NCBI GenBank assembly: GCA_037440405.1
Contig: JBBIUE010000010.1
Span: forward strand, 18,777-82,776
Direction of reading: 5' to 3'
DNA length: 64,000 nt
DNA from: JANMGV01 sp037440405
GTDB lineage: Bacteria; Planctomycetota; Planctomycetia; Pirellulales; Pirellulaceae
The translations under genes and the position numbers were made by a program. The notes under the pieces are model-generated. The model saw nothing but the letters and a program-made list of their open reading frames with translations, did not search any database and was not told the DNA's origin. Of this stretch, positions 1 through 8,185 are shown piece by piece. Numbering within the stretch: the stretch's first letter is position 1; every line of letters begins with the position of its first letter.

Positions 1-268
1 TTCCACTCTCCAACTAATTGTGCTAACCATTGATGTTCCGCTTGGGGTTGGGCAAACATGGATTCACTCCAGAAAAAGTTTTTATTGACATCCGATCGAC
101 AGCATCACAATGCAACGATAACCACTCTCCAATTGTTGGTCGAACCAGAAATGTCGTTTTCGACCACGACACCATTTTTTTCTCGTGGCAGTTGCCAATC
201 GATGCCTCGCATGATAACCTGCAACCAAACGGTTGCACAATAGGGGTTTTCGGAAAAGGCTTTCAACC
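1..268. other. left edge, no supported gene
   Basis: Short open frames occur on both strands but overlap each other, have no usable ribosome binding site and carry no recognisable motif. The stretch probably holds the promoter of the SRPBCC/ArsR operon that starts at 269. No promoter boxes could be assigned with confidence. Confidence 0.4.
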
Positions 269-733
269 ATGGTTATCAGCAATACAGATCGCATCGAAAA
301 GCAGATTGAGATCGCCGCTCCCGCGTCGCGAGTTTGGCGAGCACTGACGGATTATCGCGAATTTGGCGAGTGGTTCCGCGTCAATTTGGAAGGGCCGTTC
401 GTAGTTGGCGAGTTTCTCCGGGGGCAAATCACTTATCCGGGATATGAACATGTCGTGATGGAAGTGCTGGTGGAAGCGATCGAACCAGAGACACGGTTTG
501 CGTTTCGTTGGCGCCCGTATGCGATTGATCCGGGAATGGACTATTCTCACGAACCAAGAACTCTCGTGGAATTCACGCTTGAAGCAACGGATCACGGCAC
601 TCTCGTGCGAGTCGTCGAATCAGGTTTTGACCGCATACCCGCCCATCGACGCGACGAAGCGTTCCGCATGAATGACAGTGGTTGGACGGCACAAGTGCAG
701 CATATCAAGGACTATGTCGAAGCCAGTCTCTAA
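269..733 (+). CDS. SRPBCC (AHSA1-like) domain protein
   Basis: This 154-residue protein reads as a single START-like SRPBCC fold of the Aha1/AHSA1 type. It opens with the usual pattern of a beta strand followed by 'APASRVWRALTD' (residues 13-24), then a W/F-rich central sheet and a C-terminal helix. Such proteins bind hydrophobic ligands in a cavity, but the ligand cannot be told from sequence. The ATG at 269 is preferred over an upstream in-frame ATG at 233 because the fold begins right after it. The gene is followed almost at once by an ArsR-type regulator and a second SRPBCC gene. This is the classic ArsR/SRPBCC operon layout, in which the regulator probably controls the set. Cytoplasmic; no signal peptide or membrane segment. 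Confidence 0.85.
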   Translation: MVISNTDRIEKQIEIAAPASRVWRALTDYREFGEWFRVNLEGPFVVGEFLRGQITYPGYEHVVMEVLVEAIEPETRFAFRWRPYAIDPGMDYSHEPRTLVEFTLEATDHGTLVRVVESGFDRIPAHRRDEAFRMNDSGWTAQVQHIKDYVEASL

Positions 734-734
734 G

Positions 735-1082
735 ATGAATCGGCAAACGTCGCCTGCCGACACCGCAGCGCAGTTCGCCGCTTTGGGGGACCGCACACGC
801 TTGGAGTTGTTGATCAAACTGGGGCGGTTGGGGCCGCAGCCGATCAAACATCTGTGCGTGGGTGCTGCGGTGTCTCGTCAAGCAATTACCAAGCATTTAC
901 GAGTTCTGCAAGCCGCAGACTTGGTGGAGGAACGGATTGTGGGGCGCGAGCACCGGTTCGCGGTCAAGCCTCAATCATTGCAGAAATTGCACCTGACCCT
1001 CGACGAAATCGCACAGCAATGGGACAACGCCTTGGTCAGACTCAAGAATTTTGTAGAAGAGAACCAAAAACCAACAAGCTAA
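735..1082 (+). CDS. ArsR-family winged-helix transcriptional regulator
   Basis: A 115-residue winged helix-turn-helix protein. 'FAALGDRTRLELLIKLG' near the N terminus and 'SRQAITKHLRVLQAADLVEE' (recognition helix and wing) are typical of ArsR/SmtB-like repressors. No metal-binding ELCV(C)DL box is visible. It therefore belongs to the non-metal group usually found beside SRPBCC genes, which probably sense a small molecule or act through the partner protein. The start at 735 lies one base after the stop of the previous gene; an in-frame ATG at 714, inside that gene, is also possible. It is probably cotranscribed with both flanking SRPBCC genes, and autoregulation of the operon is likely but inferred. 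Confidence 0.88.
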   Translation: MNRQTSPADTAAQFAALGDRTRLELLIKLGRLGPQPIKHLCVGAAVSRQAITKHLRVLQAADLVEERIVGREHRFAVKPQSLQKLHLTLDEIAQQWDNALVRLKNFVEENQKPTS

Positions 1083-1104
1083 ATCAAATTTTGGAAAGGC
1101 AATA

Positions 1105-1563
1105 ATGGTAGACATCGTTCATCGCGTGGGAATCCGTGCTCCGCTGGCCACCGTTTATTCAGCCCTGGCTACGATTGACGGAATCTCGGGCTGGTGGACG
1201 CAGCACACGAAAAGCGCAAGTTCCAACGTCAATGAGTTTCAAGTTCAATTCTCCGACACTGCCGGACGAATCATCGGCAGTATGGAATTTGAATTTGCGG
1301 AGTTATTGCCAGAGGGAAGAGTCGTGTGGAAAACGATCTCTGGTCCAAAGGAATGGTTGGGAACGTCAATCACATTTGAACTCAAACAAGAGGCCGAGTA
1401 TACGATTGTGTTGTTCGGGCACCGTAATTGGATTGAGTCAATTGAATTCACTGCACATTGCAGCATGAAATGGGGCATCTTTTTGATGAGCCTCAAATCG
1501 CTGTGCGAAACGGGTGCCGGCCAACCGTCGCCGCATGACACCAAAATTGACAACTGGAACTAG
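1105..1563 (+). CDS. SRPBCC domain protein
   Basis: A 152-residue second SRPBCC/START-like protein, third gene of the operon, starting 22 bases after the regulator with an AAGG-type ribosome binding site just upstream. 'HRVGIRAPLATVYSALATIDGISGWW' shows the standard N-terminal strand-helix of the family, with the W-W pair seen in AHSA1-like members. It differs strongly in sequence from the SRPBCC protein at 269, so it is not a recent duplicate. The ligand is unknown. After the stop there are about 130 bases without features before the convergent end of the next gene. Confidence 0.83.
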   Translation: MVDIVHRVGIRAPLATVYSALATIDGISGWWTQHTKSASSNVNEFQVQFSDTAGRIIGSMEFEFAELLPEGRVVWKTISGPKEWLGTSITFELKQEAEYTIVLFGHRNWIESIEFTAHCSMKWGIFLMSLKSLCETGAGQPSPHDTKIDNWN

Positions 1564-1694
1564 AGATTTGTCTCGGATCAAATTCTCGATTGATCGTTTA
1601 ACCGTCCGCTGCGGGCATAGGTCGTGCGAGTGGAGCGAACGCCCGTCTGGTTGAACAACCCTTGGTAGATACTAACTTCCGCTCGGAGTCACTG

Positions 1695-2369
1695 TTATTT
1701 CAATCCTTCATGAGTTTGTTGCAGGACTTCCATACTCGCATACCGCCGATCAGCAATTTTTTGCCAGTAAGCAACCAACTCCGGTTGCCGGCGTTCGGCA
1801 CTTTTGAGTCGATCGATTGCATCCAGCCATTGCCTCTCGGCGTTGTTGATCACCTGTTCCCACTCGGCAACCGTCATGGGTCTTTGCGGAGGCCATCTCA
1901 GGATGGAAGCATCATCAAACGATAACCAGGGATAGTCGAGGGGATAGTTTGACTTTGGGCCATGGTCGGCGAGTTTCGCTTGCAGTAGTTCAGGTGATTC
2001 TGGCGGAAGATCATCTGCCCGAAATAAAGCTGATTCGCCCTCGCCTTCACCCTGATAAACATACGAAAAGACCAACTTGCGGGCAGATGCTTGAGCAATC
2101 CTTCCACCATCCATATCCAGATCCTGGAGGCAGGATTCGATCGCTACTTCGACGTGGTTCGCAAGATTTCTTCGCGTCGCATCAATTTGAAGCGCCGAAG
2201 GAGTCGGCGAATATTCATCCAGCCAAGCCGAGAATCGAGCTACATTACCCTCCCGATCAAGAGCGAAAAACGCGACATCCATCGAGTGAGCTGCAGGAAA
2301 ATTCTCGGACTCATGAGTATCCGATTCTGGAGAGATCATTTGCTCCGTACCGCTTTCAAAAATTGACAT
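1695..2369 (-). CDS. unknown protein, PAAHS-motif family, paralogue A
   Basis: I do not recognise a functional family. This 224-residue cytoplasmic protein carries near its N terminus (residues 24-46) the motif FPAAHSxDxxFFALD followed by a short hydrophobic strand ending in ARF. The same motif opens the proteins at 3261-4328 and 7304-8053; outside it the three proteins are unlike each other. The C-terminal third is rich in W, R, E and Q and predicted helical. A GGAG ribosome binding site lies 8 bases before the ATG. The gene is divergent from the radical SAM gene at 2470, with about 100 bases between the starts. A role as an accessory or immunity-like protein is only a guess. Confidence 0.7.
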   Translation of the reverse strand: MSIFESGTEQMISPESDTHESENFPAAHSMDVAFFALDREGNVARFSAWLDEYSPTPSALQIDATRRNLANHVEVAIESCLQDLDMDGGRIAQASARKLVFSYVYQGEGEGESALFRADDLPPESPELLQAKLADHGPKSNYPLDYPWLSFDDASILRWPPQRPMTVAEWEQVINNAERQWLDAIDRLKSAERRQPELVAYWQKIADRRYASMEVLQQTHEGLK

Positions 2370-2469
2370 GCTTAGGACTCCGAGTTAGCTCTCAGTATGG
2401 TTGAATCGTAACCGCGATTGCTTGACAATTACTTATTGAACCAAACTTTTAGCCAAGCAACGCCCCGAA

Positions 2470-3264
2470 ATGCAAACACTGGAACGAATCTCGATTGAAT
2501 TGACCAACCGTTGCGGTAAGGCCTGCTGGTTTTGTTACAACCACAGTCGACCCGATCTGAGCAGCCAATGGACAGTCGAAGAACTCTAAGCCTTTGTACG
2601 TGACTGCGCGGCGGGAGGAATCAAGGCCGTATCGTTTGGAGGCGGCGAGCCTTTGGAGTATCCCGGCTGGTTTGAAGTCCTGACAGAACTGAAAGGCGTC
2701 CTCTTTCGCTCGATGACAACGAACGGCAAACTCCTGGACGAGGAGGTGTTCGAGCAAGTAGTCGCGGCGGCACCGGACAAAGTTCATGTCTCCGTCCATT
2801 TTCCGGGGAATCAACAGGAGGTAGATCGCGTGATCGACCAGGTGCTGAGACTGGAACAGCGAGGAATTCGGAGCGGTATCAACTTTTTGGTCATGCAGTC
2901 CCGACTTGACGAGTGCCTGCAAGCGGCCAAGCGAATTCGAGCCTCGGGAATTACCAACCAGCGGATTGTCTATTTGCCAATGCGTGGACAAGATACGCCT
3001 AGTCCTAAAGAGATCGCCATCGTTGCAGGCTACGAGCCTTTTCAATCGATGAGCTGTTTAACTCAGTGCGGCCCCAGTCCGCGGTTTTGCTCGATCAGCC
3101 GCGACAAGCAGGTCGCTTGGTGCTCCTACACGGTTACCCGCAGGAAGCTGGACGAACTATCGCATCATGGACTATTGAGCGCCTTGGATAGATTGGGATT
3201 GTCTTACTGCGGGCAGACTCCGCGCGTCTTTCAACTGCCTTTACACAACGAGCTCCAAACATGA
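2470..3264 (+). pseudogene. radical SAM protein interrupted by one in-frame TAA
   Basis: Reading from the ATG at 2470, the protein begins with a helix, then CGKACWFC (residues 15-22), the CxxxCxxC site for the 4Fe-4S cluster of radical SAM enzymes. A TAA follows at 2587-2589 (codon 40). The same frame continues without a break to 3264 and includes the GGGEP SAM-binding motif and a C-terminal cysteine-rich patch (CLTQC ... FC ... WC ... YC) that could hold an auxiliary cluster, as in SPASM-type enzymes. The stop falls where a Gln codon (CAA) would fit. This is a recent nonsense change, a sequencing error or recoding. The longest surviving open frame, 2653-3264, lacks the cluster site and could not be active alone. 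The stop overlaps the start of the next gene by 4 bases. Confidence 0.82.
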
Positions 3265-4328
3265 ATTCAATAGCGGTGGCTCCGCAAACCGAGACACAGG
3301 ACGATTTTCCGGCTGCACACAGTGGCGATGTCCAGTGGTTTGCGGTCGATGCTGAGGATAATGTCGCTGTGTTCTTCGCCAGCGAGACAAGTGCGCTACC
3401 CAAAGTAGAAACGGCAGAACGTATCCGCGTCCGCAACGAGTTTCAACCGCCAGTAGACAGAGCTTATTTGATTCAGCATGAGCAGGACAATGCCAATGTC
3501 GGATATGACTACAGCACCGAATTCTTGATAGCTCATATCTACCGTGAATCGCACCACATCAAGCGACATTTCGAGAAATTGCCAATGGACTGCACAGCTA
3601 TTGGGTATGAAATCGAGGCTTGTGTTCATCCCTGGAACATCGATTGGTACGGCCAGTCTGCCGACAACAAAGGAGTCATGCTTGCCGATATGCTAGGTCA
3701 GCCGAATCTCGGGGCCTGGGTACTGCTGCTCAACAATCAGGACGACATTGGCCACGAATTGGAAACCGGCGCAGCATGGTTTCCGCCTCAACATCCATTC
3801 GGTACATATGTTATCGCTTCGTTTGCTAATCTACCGAGTGCGACAGCACGACGTCTGATCCTGGCGGGAAATTGCCTCGGAGCCCTACGCGATCTTCAGC
3901 CAATTCACATTTGTGGAGGCTTTGGTCGCCCGGAATGGACGGGCAGAGGTTTGTTCGCGTACGTCGTCACCGAACGGTTCGGAGATCGAGATCGGGGAAG
4001 ACATAAATGGTCGCATTCGCACCAATATTTTCGGGATTTCTACCCTGTGACTCCCTTGAAATCGAACACCTTGGCTCCAAAGCTTCGGAGAATTATCGAG
4101 CGAAATCGATTTCCGTTTTCCTTTGCCTGCGCGTGTTTTGTGCAACCCGAACTGTACTTGCCCTGCCGCCGAGACACGGACAAATTTCGTTATGTTGAAC
4201 TGAACGGGGTCCCCACGCCGCAATTGTTGGCAATGCATTCTTTTCAGGAGTATTGTGAACAGCTTCGAGCAAAACGCGAAGAGTCGATCAGCGAAATGGT
4301 GCAGAGAGCTGATGATAAGATCGTATGA
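3261..4328 (+). CDS. unknown protein, PAAHS-motif family, paralogue B
   Basis: A 355-residue protein of no recognised function. Residues 15-38 carry the FPAAHSxDxxWFAVD motif shared with the proteins at 1695 and 7304. A hydrophobic strand and acidic residues follow, then a long region rich in W, Y, H and R. There is no signal peptide or membrane segment. Its ATG overlaps the stop of the radical SAM gene (ATGA at 3261-3264), so the two were translated as a coupled pair. A substrate, modifying partner or adaptor relationship with the radical SAM enzyme is inferred from that coupling alone. The gene itself is intact although its partner is interrupted. Confidence 0.72.
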   Translation: MNSIAVAPQTETQDDFPAAHSGDVQWFAVDAEDNVAVFFASETSALPKVETAERIRVRNEFQPPVDRAYLIQHEQDNANVGYDYSTEFLIAHIYRESHHIKRHFEKLPMDCTAIGYEIEACVHPWNIDWYGQSADNKGVMLADMLGQPNLGAWVLLLNNQDDIGHELETGAAWFPPQHPFGTYVIASFANLPSATARRLILAGNCLGALRDLQPIHICGGFGRPEWTGRGLFAYVVTERFGDRDRGRHKWSHSHQYFRDFYPVTPLKSNTLAPKLRRIIERNRFPFSFACACFVQPELYLPCRRDTDKFRYVELNGVPTPQLLAMHSFQEYCEQLRAKREESISEMVQRADDKIV

Positions 4329-4400
4329 TGTGTTCCCATTCCATGAGTCGTCTCACTTCGAGTGGGCAGAAGACGATGTGCCGCTGGCGGAAGGCGAGCC

Positions 4401-5123
4401 ATGAGCGTAAACCGATTTGATCTGGGGTGTTCGCCAGTTGTGTTCGACCTGGACACCTTCGCCATCCTGACCCGGCGGGGGCACCGTCTTGAAGCACTGT
4501 TGGACGGCACGGCCTAACCGCGCGACAGTGCCGAGTCGTATTTCGTCCGATGCATGCGGGAGGACGCCGACTATGACTCGCACCAATGCCTCGAAGCTGA
4601 AGCCTGGCGGCAGCTCCTAGAACGCCACGAATTCGAGCGGGTGACCCCGTCGCCCACTCCCGGCCTCACTTGGGTGCGGCCAGACGAACTGCAACCCGGC
4701 ATCATATTACTTGCCGACCGGGCGAACCCATTGCTGTTCACGCGCGGGCTGGGGACCGACTATCGCTACCAAGTCGGATATCCACACCAGGAATACCGGT
4801 TAGGTCCGCAATTCTCATGGCGGCGGGAGAACACCGGGGTGTGGCGGCAGGTTTTGAATCTGCGCACAGGTGATTTGGAGGAGTTCTCGCCAAGAACCCC
4901 GCCGATGATGGAAGCGTGCGATGAGCCAGCGCGCGAGATGATGTTCGACTGGCAAGACTCGCCGGACGACGAACTGTTAATCTCGGACGCAGACACTGGA
5001 GAGTCGTATTACATCCCGCCGAACCAGGTCGCTCATAACGCGGCCTGGCGTATGCATCCGAGCGATTTGCTCCGCGTGCAGTTCTGGGCAAGTCAACCGG
5101 TCTGGGTGTGGGGGCCGGTGTGA
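4401..5123 (+). pseudogene. unknown GC-rich gene, probably interrupted by a TAA
   Basis: From an ATG at 4401 the frame runs 38 codons to a TAA at 4515-4517. It then continues in the same frame through 189 open codons (first ATG at 4554) to 5123. The text on both sides has similar composition and reads as one soluble protein (FDLDTFAILTRRGHRLEALLDG before the stop, SYFVRCMREDADYDSHQC after it). That suggests one gene of about 240 codons broken by a nonsense codon. The alternative is that 4554-5123 is a complete gene with no upstream partner. The family is not recognised. The stretch is visibly richer in G and C than its neighbours, hinting at a separate origin. Confidence 0.5.
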
Positions 5124-5303
5124 TTTTCATGCGCGCGGAGTTGAGTTGAATGGCGGCGGAGATCACGGCCTAACGACCCGCCTACCCGTCGGCCGACAAA
5201 CCGTTGCGATATTACTGTTTGAACAGCGATCCTCCCGGCTTTCTTCTGCTCACTGTTGCGGATATGGATTGAAGCACGGACGCACAAGTTAGTTGGTATA
5301 ACT

Positions 5304-5375
5304 CGTTTAACAGTGAGCCGAAGGCGTACCGCATACATCGACCAAAAAAGTACGCCTTCGGCTAACTGTTAAACG
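5304..5375. repeat. 26-bp inverted repeat with 20-base loop
   Basis: Arms at 5304-5329 and 5350-5375 are complementary over 26 bases with one mismatch (position 5315 against its partner). The core of the arm is AGCCGAAGGCGTAC. The loop includes a run of A. There is no T tract, so it is not a simple rho-independent terminator. The shape fits a palindromic intergenic repeat or a very small mobile element. The right arm contains the stop codon of the minus-strand TIGR02996-type gene, so the element sits directly on that gene's 3' end. No second copy was seen in this window. Confidence 0.85.
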
Positions 5376-6021
5376 AAACTACTTCTGCATTAGTGCTTAG
5401 AACTGAAATTTTTGGAGAAATTAAGACACGACCATGCCTCAAGTCCAACGTCGTCAATGCCTCCCACTGTCCGTCACCAAAAAGTGATCGAATGAACTCG
5501 CCTTGGTTCAACTCACCACGATCGGCAATATGCTGCCTGAATGGGAGCGATGTTACCAATTCTCGGTATGGACAAGCGCTAAAGGCACCCAAGAACTGAG
5601 CAACTCGAGTGACGGCGACGGAAGGTTGTGGCCTGATGGAGAAGATCACGTCTGCCGTCAGAGAGAACAACGCAGCATCGAGTTCTATGTTGCGGAGAAA
5701 TCCTTGGCGAAAATGTGTCTTCCGGCGTTGACCAGAAACAGGGCCAGGTTGTGACGCTTGGTCAACCAACCTTTCCGGCTCGGCCAGCGGCCCGAGTACC
5801 ATCCGCTTCACTTGAGGCAGAAGCTCCGCTTCACGCCTTCTGCGGAGAAGTTCCTCACCGACTTGACTGGTCTTTGTACATTGAAGATGAATGAACTCGG
5901 CTCGTGTACAGTTTGCTTCGCCACCTTGTCGCTGAAGCCATTCGGCGTAGGCTAAACACGGTTCATCCTTTTCAGGTGCCTGTTCGACCGCCACGAGCAG
6001 TTCCTACTCTTCGGGAGACAT
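5362..6021 (-). pseudogene. TIGR02996-type protein, stop at codon 6, 3' end in a repeat
   Basis: The N terminus matches the planctomycete repeat-companion domain TIGR02996: a short acidic start, then a segment of the type 'EP.LAYAEWLQRQGG....AEFIHLQC' (about residues 21-50). That domain is usually attached to leucine-rich or other repeats and has no known activity. The natural ATG at 6021 is followed by MSPEE and then TAG at 6004-6006, where a CAG Gln codon would fit. The frame is open from a GTG at 5994 down to 5362, 210 codons. The C-terminal residues and stop codon come from the right arm of the inverted repeat at 5304-5375, so the original 3' end may be lost. Both ends therefore look damaged. 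Confidence 0.72.
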
Positions 6022-6040
6022 AGTTGAAGAATGCATTGAT

Positions 6041-7225
6041 TCAATCCTTCTGAAGCGGATTCATCACTCGCCCCAGAAATAAGACAGTTCCACTTTCCAC
6101 GTGGCGGATTAAGAAGATAAACGGATGGTCCGCGCGGAAAATTGGAATTCGCTGGACACGCGGATCGATCGCTGAACTTCCTAACATCATCGTCATTGCC
6201 GTTGCGGCCGTTGCCTCTGTGCCTTGCTCGTCGACTTCAACAAACGCCTCATGGATAATCTGCGATATACACAATCCGGGAGTTTCGTCAGTCATCCCGG
6301 AAAAATCCGCGCACGTTGGCGAGAACGCGGAAGCCATACCCATTGCTGACAACATCGGAACCAATTGCAAACGCTGGCGGATCCAGAATTTCGGCAGAAA
6401 GACTTGAACCGTTTGGTGCTCGAGAGAGCCTAGCCATCGATTCAACAATTCCGAAGACAAGGAATGCTCAACATTCGTAAGTTGTTCCGACTTTCTAGGC
6501 AGAAAGATCACCAGGGACATTTCCTCTTTCATGCCGTACGGCAATTCCACGATCTGTACATCATCGACTTCTCGATAGGCAAAATGACTCTGTTGATGCA
6601 TCATCCGGACCGGCGTTCGCTGCTGCGGGCTGACGTGGAAGGTAGCGTCGTGGGTATCCACATTTTCGAATGGCGATTGCCAGGTACCGCGAAAATAGAT
6701 TGCATTAACAACAATCAGCCGCGTTAGTTCGTTCAAATCCTGTGGCGAGATCAACTCTGGAACCTTGCCTTCGGTCTGTCTTGCAACCCAGTCATTGATT
6801 GTCCGAACGGCAGATTCAGCCTCGCTCACAAAGTCCAAACTATCCAAGCTGGTTTCGTAATGCGTTTTTAAGGTGTCCAAGAAGGCTGGGAGCAATCGAT
6901 AACCGGCTTGAGCCCACATGCGGTTGGCCAACGAAATTCGAATGTCACGCGAATTCGGAGAAAAGACGGTCTTGATCAAGTTGGCCAAGTGTGGATGGAC
7001 GATGGCTGGATGGTCGGGCAGTCGCATCGCGGCTTTCATTTCTTGTCTTGTTAGGCCACTTGCTCCTGCGTATGCTAACGCCAAGGCCGTCGCGACGCTG
7101 AAGGGCGAGAAGAACAGATTCGACGATTCGGTCATTCTGATATGACGGTACAGTTCGACGGCAAATTGATTTCCGGCATCAACCAGTGATGACGTTGGCT
7201 TTTGCCCAAGGGGTTCTGGTTTCAT
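6041..7225 (-). CDS. serpin family protease inhibitor
   Basis: A 394-residue full-length serpin. The N-terminal 'NQFAVELYRHI' helix, the central 'NAIYFRGTWQSPF' strand, 'FLPKFWIRQRLQL' and the C-terminal 'HPFIFLIRHVESGTVLFLGRVMNP' are all serpin hallmarks. The reactive-loop hinge reads EVDEQGTEATAATA. Small residues at P12-P9 and Thr at P14 and P8 allow loop insertion, so an inhibitory serpin is expected. The scissile bond would fall near the MMLGSS stretch, favouring chymotrypsin- or elastase-like targets, but P1 cannot be fixed by eye. No signal peptide is seen. The ATG at 7225 has a GGAG 8 bases upstream; an in-frame ATG at 7255 is the alternative. Serpins are uncommon in bacteria. The gene lies between decayed accessory genes. 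Confidence 0.95.
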   Translation of the reverse strand: MKPEPLGQKPTSSLVDAGNQFAVELYRHIRMTESSNLFFSPFSVATALALAYAGASGLTRQEMKAAMRLPDHPAIVHPHLANLIKTVFSPNSRDIRISLANRMWAQAGYRLLPAFLDTLKTHYETSLDSLDFVSEAESAVRTINDWVARQTEGKVPELISPQDLNELTRLIVVNAIYFRGTWQSPFENVDTHDATFHVSPQQRTPVRMMHQQSHFAYREVDDVQIVELPYGMKEEMSLVIFLPRKSEQLTNVEHSLSSELLNRWLGSLEHQTVQVFLPKFWIRQRLQLVPMLSAMGMASAFSPTCADFSGMTDETPGLCISQIIHEAFVEVDEQGTEATAATAMTMMLGSSAIDPRVQRIPIFRADHPFIFLIRHVESGTVLFLGRVMNPLQKD

Positions 7226-7303
7226 CGAATCAGCTCCGTCAGGATTTCTTAACAAAGTGGGATGGCCACACCATCCATGAATCTCAGTTGGTTAAGTTTT
7301 TTC

Positions 7304-8053
7304 TCACGGTCGATCATAAAGTCGAAACAAATTCTCCAGGCCCGCTGCCACTCGTTCGAACGTGAGCTCATCGCCGTGATCTGTGGCTGTGGTGAGTCGG
7401 CATTGGAGTTCTTCTACAGTACTTCCTAGCACACGCCAATAATCCTCTGTACTAATCAAACCTCGAATAGCCCGGTTCAATGGTACTTGGAACTGGGCTG
7501 ACCAAATTGCCAGATCAGCCAGCCGGCTGAAAAACGCCCTTGGGTCTCCGACCGACTTGGGCAACGGGCTTAATCGCCCATCTAAATCAACGAAGGCAAC
7601 TTGCGATAAATCACCCAATTCGAACTGCCCGAGGGCTTCACCAAAAATTTCGCAGCAAACGAAATGGTGCGGCACAATCCAATCGGTTTCGTGAAAGTTC
7701 AATGGCAGAGGTTGCAGGAACATGGAGTCCACTTTTTGCCGGATCACTTCGAATGTCACTTCGTCGGACGGCGATTTCACTCGCTGATAGATACCATGAC
7801 TCTCATCTGTCACTGCATAGTGATGTAGTGAATTCCATTCCTTCGTCGACCATTCCGGCCAGCCATTTGGCCAGGCGAAGTCGTAACCACCTCCGGCATG
7901 GGGCAACCCCTCTGGCACGACATGATGGACGTCGGCATCGCTGAAAAACAAAGCTATCTCACCTGCTTCATCGATGGCAAACCACCTCGTATCGGTGCTA
8001 TGGGCAGCGGGATAATCTACTTTGTTATCGAACATGGTTACTGCTTTGCTCAT
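7304..8053 (-). CDS. unknown protein, PAAHS-motif family, paralogue C
   Basis: About 249 residues from the ATG at 8053; an ATG at 8035 is equally possible, and the frame stays open up to 8164. Close to the N terminus it carries YPAAHSTDTRWFAID plus a hydrophobic strand ending in ALFF, matching the paralogues at 1695-2369 and 3261-4328. The rest is a soluble, W- and H-containing sequence with no recognised domain. It is the third member within 7 kb, separated from the others by the serpin and by two broken genes. Function unknown. Confidence 0.68.
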   Translation of the reverse strand: MSKAVTMFDNKVDYPAAHSTDTRWFAIDEAGEIALFFSDADVHHVVPEGLPHAGGGYDFAWPNGWPEWSTKEWNSLHHYAVTDESHGIYQRVKSPSDEVTFEVIRQKVDSMFLQPLPLNFHETDWIVPHHFVCCEIFGEALGQFELGDLSQVAFVDLDGRLSPLPKSVGDPRAFFSRLADLAIWSAQFQVPLNRAIRGLISTEDYWRVLGSTVEELQCRLTTATDHGDELTFERVAAGLENLFRLYDRP

Positions 8054-8185
8054 CCGATAGTTTGTGGGAATCATGCTCACCCAATTCTCATGTTCCAAGT
8101 TTCTGAAGGCAACTACCAAGAAGTTTTTCAACCCCTTGGCGTGGCTGCGGCGATTCAGCAACACACCTTGGCAATGCTTGGCAGT

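Noticed and set aside
2653..3264. An intact short radical SAM gene starting at 2653
   Set aside because: That start would leave out the CxxxCxxC site and the GGGEP motif, both encoded upstream in the same frame, so it is the tail of a broken gene.
5304..5375. Rho-independent terminator for the genes on either side
   Set aside because: The stem is long and near perfect, but there is no T tract after it on either strand, and the right arm lies inside a reading frame.
2470..6021. General recoding of TAA/TAG as glutamine
   Set aside because: Many intact genes in the window end with TAA or TAG at their expected family length, so the stops function normally.
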